Below, in pieces: positions 15,106 to 24,327 of a DNA stretch of 34,442 bases. The translations under genes and the position numbers were made by a program. The notes under the pieces were generated by a model, which did no database searches, was not told the origin of the DNA, and worked only from the letters and a program-made list of their open reading frames with translations. Positions within the stretch are counted from its first letter, which is position 1, and each line of letters begins with the position of its first letter. Source of the stretch: an uncultured Acetobacteraceae bacterium (GTDB lineage Bacteria > Pseudomonadota > Alphaproteobacteria > Acetobacterales > Acetobacteraceae); assembly GCA_937873205.1 (NCBI GenBank), contig CALMVO010000054.1:1-34442 (forward strand), read 5' to 3'.

Positions 15106-16077
15106 TCAGCCGACCAGGTCGTCCGGCACCTGCCCGGCACAGAACGCGGCGATGTTGTCCAGCGCCCGCATGCCCATGGCGGTGCGGGTCTCCCGCGTGG
15201 CGCTGCCGACGTGGGGGGTGAGGAACAGGCGCGGATGAGTGAGAAAGCGTGGATCGACGTGCGGTTCGTTGCGGAACACGTCGAGGCCGGCGGCGGCGAG
15301 GCGGCCCGTGTCCAACGCTGCGAACAGCGCGTCCTCATCGAGCAGGGAGCCACGCGCGGCGTTGACCAGCACGGCATCCGGCGGCAGCAGCGCCAGCTCG
15401 GCGGCGCCGATCAGGCCTTCGGTGGCAGGGCCTCCGGGCACGTGCAGGCTGAGGATCTGGCAGCGCGGCAGCAGCGCGTGCAGCTCCGGCACGAAGCCTG
15501 CGCCGTCTTCCAGCGCGGGCGGCAGCCGGGTGCGGTTGTGGTAGAGCACCGTCATGCCGAAGCCGCGCGCGCGGCGGGCGACGGCGCGGCCGATGCGGCC
15601 CATGCCGACGATGCCGAGCGTGCGGCCGCTCGCCCGGATGCCCAGCATCTCGGTCATGCCGAGCGGTCGGCCCCAGCCCGCGCGGATCACCGCCTGGTGC
15701 TCCGCGGTGCGGCGGCAGGCGCCCAGGATCAGCAGGAAGGCGAGATCGGCGTTGCACTCGGTCAGCACGTCGGGGGTGTTGGTGAGCGCGATGGAGCGGG
15801 TGCGAAGGGCCGCGCGGTCGATGTGGTCGTGCCCGACGCTGACGGTGGCGACCAGCCGCACCTCGTCCGGCAGGGCGGCGACGGTGACGGCGTCGAGCCG
15901 GGTGCCGCTGCTCAGCATCAGCGCCTCCGGGCGATGGGCGTGCGCGGCGTGCAGCAGCTCCTCCGTGGTCATCCGGATCGCCGGCAGCGTCCAGGCATCG
16001 AACTCGTCCGCGATCCGCAGCGCCACCGCGTCCGGCATGTCCTGGCTGCAGACGAGGCGGGGACGGCGATGGGGCAT
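15106..16077 (-). CDS. D-isomer 2-hydroxyacid dehydrogenase (glyoxylate/hydroxypyruvate reductase type)
   Basis: Enzymes of this family reduce glyoxylate or hydroxypyruvate with NAD(P)H in the cytosol. The 323-residue product has the catalytic residues Arg242 (LVNAARGSLLDE), Glu271 (FRNEPHV) and His289 (LTPHVGSAT). The nucleotide-binding motif is GIVGMGRIGRAVARRA (155-170). The second strand ends in YHNRTR (179-184); Asn-Arg at this position is typical of NADPH-preferring GhrB-like enzymes. The substrate-loop region reads VSVGHDHIDRAAL. It is the first gene of a minus-strand operon with the flavin reductase and is divergent from aat. Confidence 0.92.
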   Translation of the reverse strand: MPHRRPRLVCSQDMPDAVALRIADEFDAWTLPAIRMTTEELLHAAHAHRPEALMLSSGTRLDAVTVAALPDEVRLVATVSVGHDHIDRAALRTRSIALTNTPDVLTECNADLAFLLILGACRRTAEHQAVIRAGWGRPLGMTEMLGIRASGRTLGIVGMGRIGRAVARRARGFGMTVLYHNRTRLPPALEDGAGFVPELHALLPRCQILSLHVPGGPATEGLIGAAELALLPPDAVLVNAARGSLLDEDALFAALDTGRLAAAGLDVFRNEPHVDPRFLTHPRLFLTPHVGSATRETRTAMGMRALDNIAAFCAGQVPDDLVG

Positions 16078-16183
16078 GCGGCGGACCCGGTGACCTTGGG
16101 TGTGGGGCGGACTGCTATCCCATCCCGCGGGCCGATTGGGAAGCAGACTTCCCCGCCGGGAGCGGGCGCTCCATCATGTGGGG

Positions 16184-16852
16184 ATGCGCGGCTTTCCCCC
16201 GATCCTGACCGCCGAGCGGCTGCTGCAGGCCTATTCGGTCGGCATGTTCCCGATGGCCGAGGGCCGGGACCGGCCGACGCTGTACTGGCTCGATCCGGAG
16301 CGGCGCGGCGTGCTGCCGCTCGACGGCTTCCACCTGCCGCGGCGGCTGTGCCGGACCGTACTGTCGGGGGCCTGCACGGTGACGGCGGACCGGGACTTCG
16401 CCGGCGTGATCGCCGCCTGCGCGGCGCCGGCGCCCGGCCGCGAGGAGAGCTGGATCAACCCCGAGATCGAGCGGCTGTTCAACGCGCTGCACGAGCGCGG
16501 CCATGGCCACAGCGTCGAGGTGCTGCAGGGCGGCGTGCTGGCGGGCGGACTCTACGGGGTGGCGCTGGGGCGGGCCTTCTTCGGCGAGAGCATGTTCAGC
16601 CGGGCGCGCGACGCCTCGAAGGTGGCGCTGGTGCACCTGGTGGCGCGCCTGCGGCTCGGCGGCTTCACGCTGCTGGACACCCAGTTCCTCACCGGCCACC
16701 TGTCGCAGTTCGGGGCGATCGAGATCCCGCGCGCCCGCTATCGCCGGCTGCTGGCCGAGGCGGTCGCCGGCACGGCGGACTGGCGGGCGGCACCGGACGG
16801 GGCAGCGCTGCGTTCGGCGATCATGGGCCTGGCGTCGCACGCCGCATCGTGA
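16184..16852 (+). CDS. aat: Leucyl/phenylalanyl-tRNA-protein transferase
   Basis: Aat adds Leu or Phe from charged tRNA to proteins with N-terminal Arg or Lys, making them N-end-rule substrates for ClpS/ClpAP. The 222-residue product shows the conserved series [85 protein letters not shown] and [20 protein letters not shown]. The ATG at 16184 (MRGFPPILT) fits family N-termini; a GTG two codons earlier is possible. It is divergent from the hydroxyacid dehydrogenase gene. Confidence 0.97.
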   Translation: MRGFPPILTAERLLQAYSVGMFPMAEGRDRPTLYWLDPERRGVLPLDGFHLPRRLCRTVLSGACTVTADRDFAGVIAACAAPAPGREESWINPEIERLFNALHERGHGHSVEVLQGGVLAGGLYGVALGRAFFGESMFSRARDASKVALVHLVARLRLGGFTLLDTQFLTGHLSQFGAIEIPRARYRRLLAEAVAGTADWRAAPDGAALRSAIMGLASHAAS

Positions 16853-16932
16853 ACGCGGCGGCGGCCTGGGCAACGGGACGGACAATCCGTTTGGGTCCAT
16901 GTGTGGGCGGTTGGACGAGGAGACTGAGGATC

Positions 16933-17700
16933 ATGGACGCCATCGGGAACCGATCGAGGCTGTCGCGGCCCTGCCTGGCGGACGGCACGACGTTGGGCGT
17001 GATTCTGGGCACGATTCTGGGCACGGCGGTGGCCGGGGCGCCGGCTGCCATGGCCCAGGCGGCCCAGCCGACGCTGATGCCGACGCGCGACGTCACCGTG
17101 CTCTACGAGGTGAAGCCGGAGGGGGCGCCGCAGGCGCAGACGGTGCGGGTGTATTTCCGCGGCGGCGGCGGCCTCATGCGCATCGACGGACCGCCGGGGC
17201 CGGACGGCAGCGCCAGCGGCGACATGATCATGGATCGGGACGCGCAGGTGATGACCGTGGTGGTGAACCAGGCGCGCATCTACATGCAGATCCCGGAGAA
17301 GCAGACGGTGCGCTCGCCGTTCGTGTTGGACGCCTCGATGCACTTCACCCGCACCGGCACCGGCGTGGTGGCCGGGCTGCCCTGCACGACGTGGTCGATC
17401 GTGACCGACAAGGGCAACGCGACCGCCTGCATCACCGCCGACGGCGTGGTGCTGAAGGAGGTCGGCGTCGATGGCGAGGGTGCCCGTGGCGAGCTCGAGG
17501 CGCGCACGGTGCAGTACGGGCCGCTGCCGGCCAGCCTGTTCGCGCCGCCGCCGGGGTATCAGCGCACGGCGCATCCGGAGAATCTGGGGCAGGGGCTGGG
17601 CGGCGCCTCTGGACCGGGTCCGGCCGGGCCCGGCGGGCTCGATGACGGCTCCGGCGGCGCGCTGCCGCCCGCGCCGCAGGGCGCGCCGGGCCATCCTTGA
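16933..17700 (+). CDS. Secreted protein with DUF4412-like fold (tandem paralog 1)
   Basis: This 255-residue protein has a signal peptide ending in AAMA (cleavage before QAAQ). The mature part starts with RDVTVLYEVKPEGAPQAQTVRVYFR and contains GDMIMDRDAQVMTVVVNQARIYMQIPE, a pattern like DUF4412/outer-membrane carrier-like proteins that I cannot assign firmly. Two cysteines (LPCTTW and ATACITADG) are spaced as in the next gene and probably form a disulfide. The C-terminal 50 residues are Gly/Pro-rich. The coding DNA has a small tandem repeat, ATTCTGGGCACG twice, within the signal peptide. The stop overlaps the next gene's start by four bases. Confidence 0.8.
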   Translation: MDAIGNRSRLSRPCLADGTTLGVILGTILGTAVAGAPAAMAQAAQPTLMPTRDVTVLYEVKPEGAPQAQTVRVYFRGGGGLMRIDGPPGPDGSASGDMIMDRDAQVMTVVVNQARIYMQIPEKQTVRSPFVLDASMHFTRTGTGVVAGLPCTTWSIVTDKGNATACITADGVVLKEVGVDGEGARGELEARTVQYGPLPASLFAPPPGYQRTAHPENLGQGLGGASGPGPAGPGGLDDGSGGALPPAPQGAPGHP

Positions 17701-18311
17701 CCGATCGCCGGCTGCGGGCGGCGGTCGCGTCGCTGCTGATGCTCGCGGCGCTGCCTGCGGTTGCCGGGCCGACGGCGGCGCAGCAGCCGGACCGGCCGTT
17801 CGTGGTGCCGCAGCGTGACGTCGACGTGCTCTATGCGATCCCGGCGGCGGGGCTGGCCTCGAGTTCGGCTGCAGGCTCGGCTGCGGTTGGGCAGCGGGTG
17901 CGCTTCGCCGTCGATCCGGCACGGCAGCGCGTCGACCCGCCGGGGTCCGGGACCTACATGATCACCGACTACGTGGCGCGGCGCCTCACCGTCGTGCAGC
18001 CGGACCAGCGCCTCGCGACCGTGCTGCCGGCGCCGGGGACGCCCCTAGCGCCGCATGGCGTGCGCGCGGACGGCGCCTATCGCCGGCTGGACGGCCGCGT
18101 CGTCGCCGGCACGCCCTGCACCGACTGGTCGACGCGCGACCAGGCCGGGGCGGAGAGCGTGGTCTGCCTGACCGACGACGGCGTCATGCTGCAGGCGTCT
18201 CAGGGTGGCCGGCTGCTGCTGCAGGCGGTGCATGTCATCTACGCGCCGCAGCCGGCGGCGATCTTCGCAGTCCCGGACGGGTTCCGCGTGCAGGTGGCTC
18301 CCGCGGGCTGA
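17697..18311 (+). CDS. Secreted protein (tandem paralog 2 of the upstream gene)
   Basis: The 204-residue product begins at TTG 17697 in a TTGA overlap with the previous stop and has a signal peptide (RAAVASLLMLAALPAVAG to AAQ). It matches its neighbour in layout: RDVDVLYAIP against RDVTVLYEVK near the start, and TPCTDWSTRDQ to VVCLTDDGVMLQ against LPCTTWSIVTD to TACITADGVVLKE in the second half. I infer an old tandem duplication with coupled translation and perhaps hetero-association in the periplasm. The function is unknown. The rare TTG start is supported by the overlap and the signal peptide. Confidence 0.8.
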   Translation: MTDRRLRAAVASLLMLAALPAVAGPTAAQQPDRPFVVPQRDVDVLYAIPAAGLASSSAAGSAAVGQRVRFAVDPARQRVDPPGSGTYMITDYVARRLTVVQPDQRLATVLPAPGTPLAPHGVRADGAYRRLDGRVVAGTPCTDWSTRDQAGAESVVCLTDDGVMLQASQGGRLLLQAVHVIYAPQPAAIFAVPDGFRVQVAPAG

Positions 18312-18436
18312 TCGCCGGCCGGATCGATCGGCTGCCGTTGCCCCGGCGCACGGTTCGAGCCGGCGTGATCGCGGGACGATCCGACGGGAGTTCCCGGAAC
18401 CCTGCGGTGGAGAGTGTCAAGCTGATGGTCTCGGCC

Positions 18437-19266
18437 ATGCCCCGCAGGCTGTCGATACGCAGCGGCGGTCGCTTACCGCTCCCAGCCTGCACAATGTCCA
18501 TTCCACGATCGTGCTGGTCCTGTCCGGCCGCAACACCGCGATCACGGCCGCCGCCAGGGTGACGGCATGCCTGGGCGATGTGATGCTGCTGCCGGCGGGG
18601 CAGGTCATCGACCTCGTCAACGACCCTGGACCCGAGGGCGTCTACGAGTCCATCTCGGTGGTCCTGGAGCCGGCGGCGGCGGAGTTCCGGGACGATGCGC
18701 TGCGCACGGTCACCTCCGCCGAGTCCCTGCCCGCGGTCGGCTTCCGCGCCGCGATCCTGCGCGCCTGCGAGGTCATGCTCGACGAGGCGGTGCCGCTCCC
18801 GGTGGCCCGGCATGTGGCCGCCGAGGTCACCGCCTGGCCCGTCGCCCGCGGCGTTCGGTTCGATACGGACCCGACGCGCACCTTCGCCGAGCGGCTGCGC
18901 GTGTACGTCTCGGGCCGCCCCGACGCCGTCTGGAACACGGAAGCCGCCGCCGACATCATGGCGGTGAGCGAGGCGACGCTGCTGCGGCGGCTAGCCAGGT
19001 CGAGCCTGTCCCTGACCGGGCTCCTGCAGGCAAGCGACGACACGGTGTTGCAGATCGCCCTGGCCTGCGGCTACGGCGACCACGCCTATTTCTCCCGCTG
19101 TTTCCGGGAGCGGTTCGGGATCACGCCGACGGAGTTCCGCGCCCCGGCCCGGCTGTCTGATCGTATCGCGGCGACAACTGATCGGCAGGTCAAAGCGGGC
19201 GGCGGCGGGGCCTGGAACCCACCCGTCATCTTCCCGCACAGGAGCCCGCCATGGCCTTTAGACTGA
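18437..19266 (+). pseudogene. AraC family transcriptional regulator, frameshifted and internally deleted
   Basis: The C-terminal part is clearly the AraC/XylS DNA-binding domain: AAADIMAVSEATLLRRLA for the first helix-turn-helix, then LQIALACGYGDHAYFSRCFRERFGITPTEFRA for the second. Two lesions are visible. First, the main frame has no ATG, GTG or TTG between 18310 and the GTG at 18511, inside the cupin-like sensor domain. A plausible N-terminus (MPRRLSIRSGGRLPLP from ATG 18437) lies in another frame and would join LHNVHSTIVLVLSGR if one base were restored near 18480. Second, between LSLTGLL and QASDDT the linker helix joining the two helix-turn-helix units is missing, about 12-14 residues, in frame. 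The reading frame runs into the start of the next gene. A sequencing error could explain the frameshift but not the in-frame loss. Confidence 0.72.
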
Positions 19267-19732
19267 CCAGCGCCGATCTTCAGGACGGTGCCACGCTTCC
19301 CCTCACCCAGGTGTTCGACGGCATGGGTCACGCGGGAGAGAATGTGTCGCCCCACCTCGCCTGGGAGGATCCGCCGGCGGGCGCCCGGAGCTTCGTGCTC
19401 ACCGTGTTCGATCCCGACGCGCCGACCGGGTCCGGCTGGTGGCACTGAGGCGTGATCGATATCCCGGCCGAGGCGCGCGAGCTGCCCCGGGCGCCGGAAG
19501 CGGAGCGGCGGCGCTGCCGGCCGGCGCCCGGCAGACGCGGACCGACTTCGGCGCGCCCGGCTATGGTGGCGCGGCCCCGCCTCCCGGTCCGTCGCACCGC
19601 TTCGTGTCCCGCATCCGGGCGATCGGCGCGCAAACGCTCGGTCTGGACGAGGGCGCAAGCGGCGCCATGGTGAGCGCCATGAGCGGCATGCAGAGCCTTG
19701 GCGACGCGACGCTGACCGTGCACGACCCGTAA
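19251..19732 (+). pseudogene. YbhB/YbcL (Raf kinase inhibitor-like) family protein, disrupted
   Basis: The PEBP-like family includes E. coli YbhB; its bacterial role is unclear. The start is intact, with AGGAG six bases before ATG 19251, and the first 65 residues match the family well (MAFRLTSADLQDGATLP, GMGHAGENVSPHLAWEDPPAG, VFDPDAPTGSGWWH). The next codon, normally Trp, is TGA (19446-19448). Family sequence continues in the same frame (VIDIPAEARELP) until about 19487, then shifts to another frame (AALPAGARQTRTDFGAPGYGG and on to ATLTVHDP with a TAA at 19730-19732). One nonsense and one frameshift make this a pseudogene. It follows the equally damaged AraC gene. Confidence 0.85.
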
Positions 19733-19982
19733 GCCTGCCGCAGCCGCCGTCGCTGCCTCTGGAAACACTCGATATCCAAACGACTTTGCGCCTCGCGAGA
19801 GACCGGGGGGAGTGCCGGCCCTGCTTCCTCGACCCGTCATAGGCCGGCACCGCCGATCCATGTGCCGTCATGCTGCCGCGATGCCGCCTTTTTGCTGCCA
19901 TGCCGCGGTGGGACATAAACGATCTGGTAGTCCATCCCTGGTTGAATGGGTGCCATCCTGTTCCGTGAGAAGGGACTTCTTC

Positions 19983-20300
19983 ATGATCCATCGCCTGCGT
20001 CTCCTGATGGCCGTTCCGATCCTGGCGTCTGGGCTCGTCGCTACGGCGCCTGCCGAAGCGCAGTGGCATGGCGGCTACTACCGCGGCGGTTATGGCTATC
20101 GCGGCGGCTACCACCATCACGGCCACGGCGCGCTGCTCGGCGGCCTGGCCGCGGGCGCGGTGATCGGGGCACTCGGCGCCGGCCTGCTGGCCAACCGGGC
20201 GCCGCCGCCGCCTGTGGTCTATGCGCAGCCGCCCGTGGTCTATGCGGCGCCCCCCCCGGTGGTCTACGCGCCGCCGCCGCCTCAGCCGTACGGCTACTGA
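19983..20300 (+). CDS. Secreted Gly/Tyr/His- and Pro-rich protein with glycine zipper
   Basis: The 105-residue product has a signal peptide (MIHRLRLLMAVPILASGLVATAPAEA, cleavage before QWH). A Gly/Tyr/His segment follows (YYRGGYGYRGGYHHHGHG), then a glycine-zipper hydrophobic stretch (LLGGLAAGAVIGALGAGLL). The tail has three imperfect PPVVYA repeats ending PPPQPYGY. I believe such proteins are frequent in Acetobacteraceae, with an envelope location and no known function. The ATG at 19983 is chosen because it begins the signal peptide. Its end overlaps the convergent bcp gene by seven bases. Confidence 0.82.
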   Translation: MIHRLRLLMAVPILASGLVATAPAEAQWHGGYYRGGYGYRGGYHHHGHGALLGGLAAGAVIGALGAGLLANRAPPPPVVYAQPPVVYAAPPPVVYAPPPPQPYGY

Positions 20301-20785
20301 GCCGACCCGGCCCCGGGACCGGCTGCGAGGTCCGCGGCCGCCTTCAGGACGATGCCGGCGTGGCCCGGCACCTTGACCTTGCGCCAGGCCTGGGCAATGC
20401 GGCCGCCGCCGTCGACCAGGAAGGTCGAGCGGTCGATGCCCATGTAGGTCCGGCCATACATCGACTTCTCGACCCAGACGCCATAGGCCTCGACGACGCC
20501 GCCCTCGGCATCGGAGGCCAGCGGGAACGTCAGCTCGAACTTGGCGGCGAATGCCTCGATCGCCGTCATCGGGTCGCGGGACACGCCCAGGACGGGCAGC
20601 GCGCCTTGGCCGAGGCGGCCTAGCGCCTCCTGGAAATCGCAGGCTTCACGGGTGCAGCCGGACGTGTCCGCCTTCGGGTAGAAATACAGCACGAAGGGTC
20701 GGCCGCGCTGTCCCGCCAGGCTGACCCGGCCGCCGCCGGTGGTCGGCAGATCGAAATCGGGCGCCGCGTCGCCGGCCTTGATCAT
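20294..20785 (-). CDS. bcp: Thioredoxin-dependent peroxiredoxin (BCP/PrxQ type)
   Basis: This enzyme reduces hydrogen peroxide and organic hydroperoxides with thioredoxin as donor in the cytosol. The 163-residue product shows the PrxQ signature YFYPKADTSGCTREACDF with peroxidatic Cys44 and resolving Cys49 five residues later. GDAAPDFDLPTTGGG opens the protein, and later come GVSRDP, FPLASDAEGGVVEAYGVW and STFLVDGGGRIAQAWRKVKVPGHA. The ATG at 20785 has GGAG seven bases upstream. It is divergent from the AsmA-like gene. Confidence 0.96.
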   Translation of the reverse strand: MIKAGDAAPDFDLPTTGGGRVSLAGQRGRPFVLYFYPKADTSGCTREACDFQEALGRLGQGALPVLGVSRDPMTAIEAFAAKFELTFPLASDAEGGVVEAYGVWVEKSMYGRTYMGIDRSTFLVDGGGRIAQAWRKVKVPGHAGIVLKAAADLAAGPGAGSAQ

Positions 20786-20892
20786 GCAGGGTCTCCATCT
20801 TCGAAAAGGTTCCGGGGGGTCGTGCCCAGCAGGTCGGTGCGTGATGCCGGCCTTCCTTGTCCTGGGCGGCTGCGCCCGGCACGGTGCCGGCC

Positions 20893-23800
20893 GTGAGCAA
20901 GCCCGGTCAAGCATCCTCGAAGCCGCGCGGGTCCGCCGGTGCGCGGACAGCCGTGCGGCGGCTGCTGTGGGCTGCCTTGGCGGTGCCCGTGCTGGCGGTA
21001 ATGGCGACGCTGGGCCTGGCGATCCGGCTGGCGGCGGGTCCAATGGAGGTCACCTGGCTGGTGCACGCCGTGATGCCGTTGCGGCTGGGCGGACCGGCGG
21101 GCCAAGCGGCCTCGCTCGAGATCAGGCGCGCCTGGGTGGGCGGGGCCGGGCTCCGGGCCGGGCCGGACGCGCCGGTGGTGTTGCGCTTCGAGGATGTCGG
21201 CCTGCACCGTCCCGACGGGACGCTGCTCGACCATGTCGACCGCGCGCGCGTCGGCCTGGTGGCGGCGCCGCTGCTGCGGGGCGTGCTGTCGATCGAGCGG
21301 ATCGATGTGTCCGGGGCCAGGCTGCGGCTGCGCCGCGATTCCGAGCGCGGGCTGGATCTCGGGCTGCTGCCGCCGGGACAGGTCGTGCACGGGAGTTCCG
21401 GGCCGACGCTGCGCTGGGACGAGTTGACGCATGTCGGCATCGGCGATCTGCAGGTGGCGGTGCACGATCTGGTGGTCGGGCAGGATTGGGGCGTGCGCGA
21501 CGTCGAGATCGATGGTCGGCCGGCCGCCGCGTCCGGCGATGGCATCGTCGGCCGCATCGACGCGACGCTGGCGCTGGCCGGATGGCAGGCGCGGCTGCAC
21601 GGCGTCGGGGTCGAGGCCCGGCCCCGTCCGGACGCGGGCGGCGACGTCGTCTGGCACCTGGCGCTGGACCCGGTGGTGCCGTCGGAGCTCGCCCGCGTGC
21701 TGCCGCTGCTGGCGCCGCTGCAGGCGGTGGCGCTGCCGGTGGCGCCGACGCTGGAGGTGCGGCTCGCCAACGGCCCCGGACAATTCATGGAGCCGATCGG
21801 GGCCGTGCTGACCGCGCGGCTCGGCGCTGGCTCGGTGGCGGTGGGCAGCAGCCGGCTGCTGGTCTCGTCCGGCGTCGTGCGTGTACTGGCGAGCCTGCCG
21901 GACGGGCCTGGCGACGCGGCGGTGCTGCAGGTGCAGCAGGCCGACCTGCAGCTCCGGGCGATGGGTGATCTGGACCAGGCGGCGGCGACCGGGCCGCTGG
22001 TGCATGCGCGGGGCACGCTGTCGATCGACAGCCTGGCGGCGGCGCGGCGCATCCGCGGCCGGATCGCGGTCGAGGTCCCGCAGATCGGCTTCGCCGGCCT
22101 GGCCCAGTACTGGCCGCTCTCGGCGGCGGCAGGAGCACGGCGCTGGGTCACCGGCAACATCACCGAGGGCGTCGCCACCGGCCTGCATGTCGAGAGCGCG
22201 CTCGCCAGCGACGGCGGCTGGGCACGGCTCGCGGAGACCGACCGCAGCGGCGGCTTCGACGCCAGCGGGCTCACGCTGTGGTGGCTGCGGCCGATGCCGC
22301 CGCTGCTTCGGATGATGGCGCACCTGAGCTTCCAGGGGCCGGACGCGGTGCTGATCACGGTCTCGCACGCGGTGCTGCCGGTACCGTCCGGCGCAGGGGC
22401 CGGGCCGCCTCCCCCGGCGCTCGACGTGATCGGCGGCTCGATGCGGATCACCGGCCTCACGGGCAAGGAGCAGGTCGGCACGGTGACCGTGCGGCTGTCC
22501 GGCGGCCTGGGCGCGTTCATCGCCGAGCTCTCGCACCCGCGGCTGCACCTGCTGTCGGCGCATCCGGTGCCGTTCAGCCACCCGTCCGGGCAGGTTCGGG
22601 ACGACCTGACGGTGACGCTGCCGCTGGACGACCGGGTCACCATGGACCAGATCCGGATCCGGGAGAGCGCGCACCTGCAGGACGTGCATCTGGGCGACGT
22701 CGCCGCCAGCCGCGCGCTGGAGCACGGCAACCTCACCCTCGCCGCCACCACCGATGGGCTGACCGTGGATGGGAGCGGCGAGATCGGCCAGATCCCGGCG
22801 AAGCTGCGCTACGCGATGGATTTCCGCGATGGGCCGCCGGCGCAGGTGGTCGAGCGGGCGCACGTGACCGGGGTGGTCACCACCGGCGCGGTGATCGGCG
22901 AGGGACTCGACCCGTCGCGCAACGTCGCCGGCAGCGGTGCGCTGGCACTCGACTACGCGGCCCGCCGCGACGGCGCGGCGCAGGTCTCGCTCGGGCTCGA
23001 CCTTGCCGGACTCGCGATCTCGACCCCGCTCTGGAGCAAGCGGGTCGGCCAGCCGGCCGCCGCATCGGCGGTGATCGGGCTGCGGCGAGGCCGGCTGGCC
23101 TCGATCGAGCGCATCGAGGCGAGCGGCCCAGACCTCGCGATCTCGGCGCGGGCGGATGTGGGCCAGGGTCGCGCGCACCGGATCGTGGTCGCGCACTTCG
23201 CCATCGGCCGCAGCAGCGGCGCCGGACGGCTCGACCTGCCGCAGCCGCGTCCGGCCGGCGCGCCGCCGCAGCCGATCCGCATCCAGATGCAGGGGCCGGT
23301 GCTGGACCTGGCGCAGGCGGGCGGCGGCGTGCGGCCGGCGGCGCTGCCGGCCCGGCGCGGGCATGCGGCGGCGACGCCGCCGGGCCGGGCCGGGGTCGTG
23401 CCCTGGCAGGCCGACCTGGCGTTCGGCCGCGTGTTCGTGGGCGCCACCGCCGCCCTCGACGGCGTGCGGGCGCATCTCGAGGACGACGGCACCCGGATCA
23501 GGACGGCTCGGCTGGCGGTGGCCGGTCCGACCGCGGTCGCGGTGCGGCTGGCGCCGGATGCCGGCGGGCGCGACCTCACCGCCAGCGTCGCCGACGGCGG
23601 GGCGCTGCTGCGCGGCCTCGACGTCACGGCGGCGCTGTCCGGCGGCGCGGTCCGGCTCGACGGCCGCTACGACGACACGCGTCCGGGCCACCCGCTCACC
23701 GCCGTGGCGCGGGTCGGCCGCCTCGTGGTGCTGGATGCGCCGCTGGCGGCCCGGATCGCGCGCGACCTCTCGGTCTATGGCTGGTTCGGGGCGCCGCCGA

Positions 23801-24150
23801 CGCCACAGCTGGCGGTCGATCAGGTGGTGGCGCCGTTCGTGTTCTCGGACGGGGTCGCCACCGTGAGCGATGCGCGCGGACACAGCGCGGCGCTGGGGGT
23901 GACGCTGCGCGGGCAGGTCGATCTCGACCGGCGCACGCTCGACCTGCATGGCACGGTGGTGCCGGCCTGGGCGGTGAATCGGCTGCCGGGCCGGCTGCCG
24001 GTGGTCGGACGGCTGTTCAGCCCGGAGCGGGATGGGGGCGTGCTGGCGGCGACGATGACCCTGCGCGGCCCGTTCGACGATCCCGTCGTGCATGTGAACC
24101 CGTTCTCGGCGCTGGTGCCGGGGGCGCTACGCACCCTCCTGTTCAATTGA
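20893..24150 (+). CDS. Large AsmA-like / DUF3971 (YhdP-type) envelope protein
   Basis: Proteins of the AsmA/TamB/YhdP superfamily are inner-membrane-anchored periplasmic bridges implicated in phospholipid transport to the outer membrane. The 1085-residue product (from GTG 20893; TTG 20857 also possible) has a basic N-terminus and one membrane helix (LLWAALAVPVLAVMATLGLAIRLA). Long beta-rich repetitive sequence follows. The early part (VLRFEDVGLHRPDGTLLDHVDRARVGL, then LLRGVLSIERIDVSGARLRL) is typical AsmA. The C-terminus (SDGVATVSDARGHSAALGVTLRGQVDLD to RGPFDDPVVHVNPFSALVPGALR) matches the AsmA/DUF3971 end. Length fits the YhdP group. The frame is intact throughout. Confidence 0.87.
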   Translation: MSKPGQASSKPRGSAGARTAVRRLLWAALAVPVLAVMATLGLAIRLAAGPMEVTWLVHAVMPLRLGGPAGQAASLEIRRAWVGGAGLRAGPDAPVVLRFEDVGLHRPDGTLLDHVDRARVGLVAAPLLRGVLSIERIDVSGARLRLRRDSERGLDLGLLPPGQVVHGSSGPTLRWDELTHVGIGDLQVAVHDLVVGQDWGVRDVEIDGRPAAASGDGIVGRIDATLALAGWQARLHGVGVEARPRPDAGGDVVWHLALDPVVPSELARVLPLLAPLQAVALPVAPTLEVRLANGPGQFMEPIGAVLTARLGAGSVAVGSSRLLVSSGVVRVLASLPDGPGDAAVLQVQQADLQLRAMGDLDQAAATGPLVHARGTLSIDSLAAARRIRGRIAVEVPQIGFAGLAQYWPLSAAAGARRWVTGNITEGVATGLHVESALASDGGWARLAETDRSGGFDASGLTLWWLRPMPPLLRMMAHLSFQGPDAVLITVSHAVLPVPSGAGAGPPPPALDVIGGSMRITGLTGKEQVGTVTVRLSGGLGAFIAELSHPRLHLLSAHPVPFSHPSGQVRDDLTVTLPLDDRVTMDQIRIRESAHLQDVHLGDVAASRALEHGNLTLAATTDGLTVDGSGEIGQIPAKLRYAMDFRDGPPAQVVERAHVTGVVTTGAVIGEGLDPSRNVAGSGALALDYAARRDGAAQVSLGLDLAGLAISTPLWSKRVGQPAAASAVIGLRRGRLASIERIEASGPDLAISARADVGQGRAHRIVVAHFAIGRSSGAGRLDLPQPRPAGAPPQPIRIQMQGPVLDLAQAGGGVRPAALPARRGHAAATPPGRAGVVPWQADLAFGRVFVGATAALDGVRAHLEDDGTRIRTARLAVAGPTAVAVRLAPDAGGRDLTASVADGGALLRGLDVTAALSGGAVRLDGRYDDTRPGHPLTAVARVGRLVVLDAPLAARIARDLSVYGWFGAPPTPQLAVDQVVAPFVFSDGVATVSDARGHSAALGVTLRGQVDLDRRTLDLHGTVVPAWAVNRLPGRLPVVGRLFSPERDGGVLAATMTLRGPFDDPVVHVNPFSALVPGALRTLLFN

Positions 24151-24327
24151 GCGCAGGCTCACGGTCAGGCCGGTTGCTGACCTGATACATGACGGTAGCC
24201 TCGTGCGTGATCCCAGGGCGTCAAAAGGAGACGCCGGACAGCCGGATCGAGATCGTGACGGTCGGATCGTCCTGGATGGCATGAACCACCATCGTTATCC
24301 TGAGCGCGGTTGAACGAAAGGCCGGAC

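Noticed and set aside
20782-24093. A 1103-codon open frame on the minus strand
   Set aside because: It is the antisense shadow of the AsmA-like gene: His/Arg/Gln-rich low-complexity sequence without domains or ribosome-binding site, produced by GC bias at third codon positions.
24205-24240. Hairpin GGCGTC/GACGCC before the helical-repeat gene as terminator or riboswitch
   Set aside because: The stem is only six base pairs, there is no T-tract, and no riboswitch core is recognisable.
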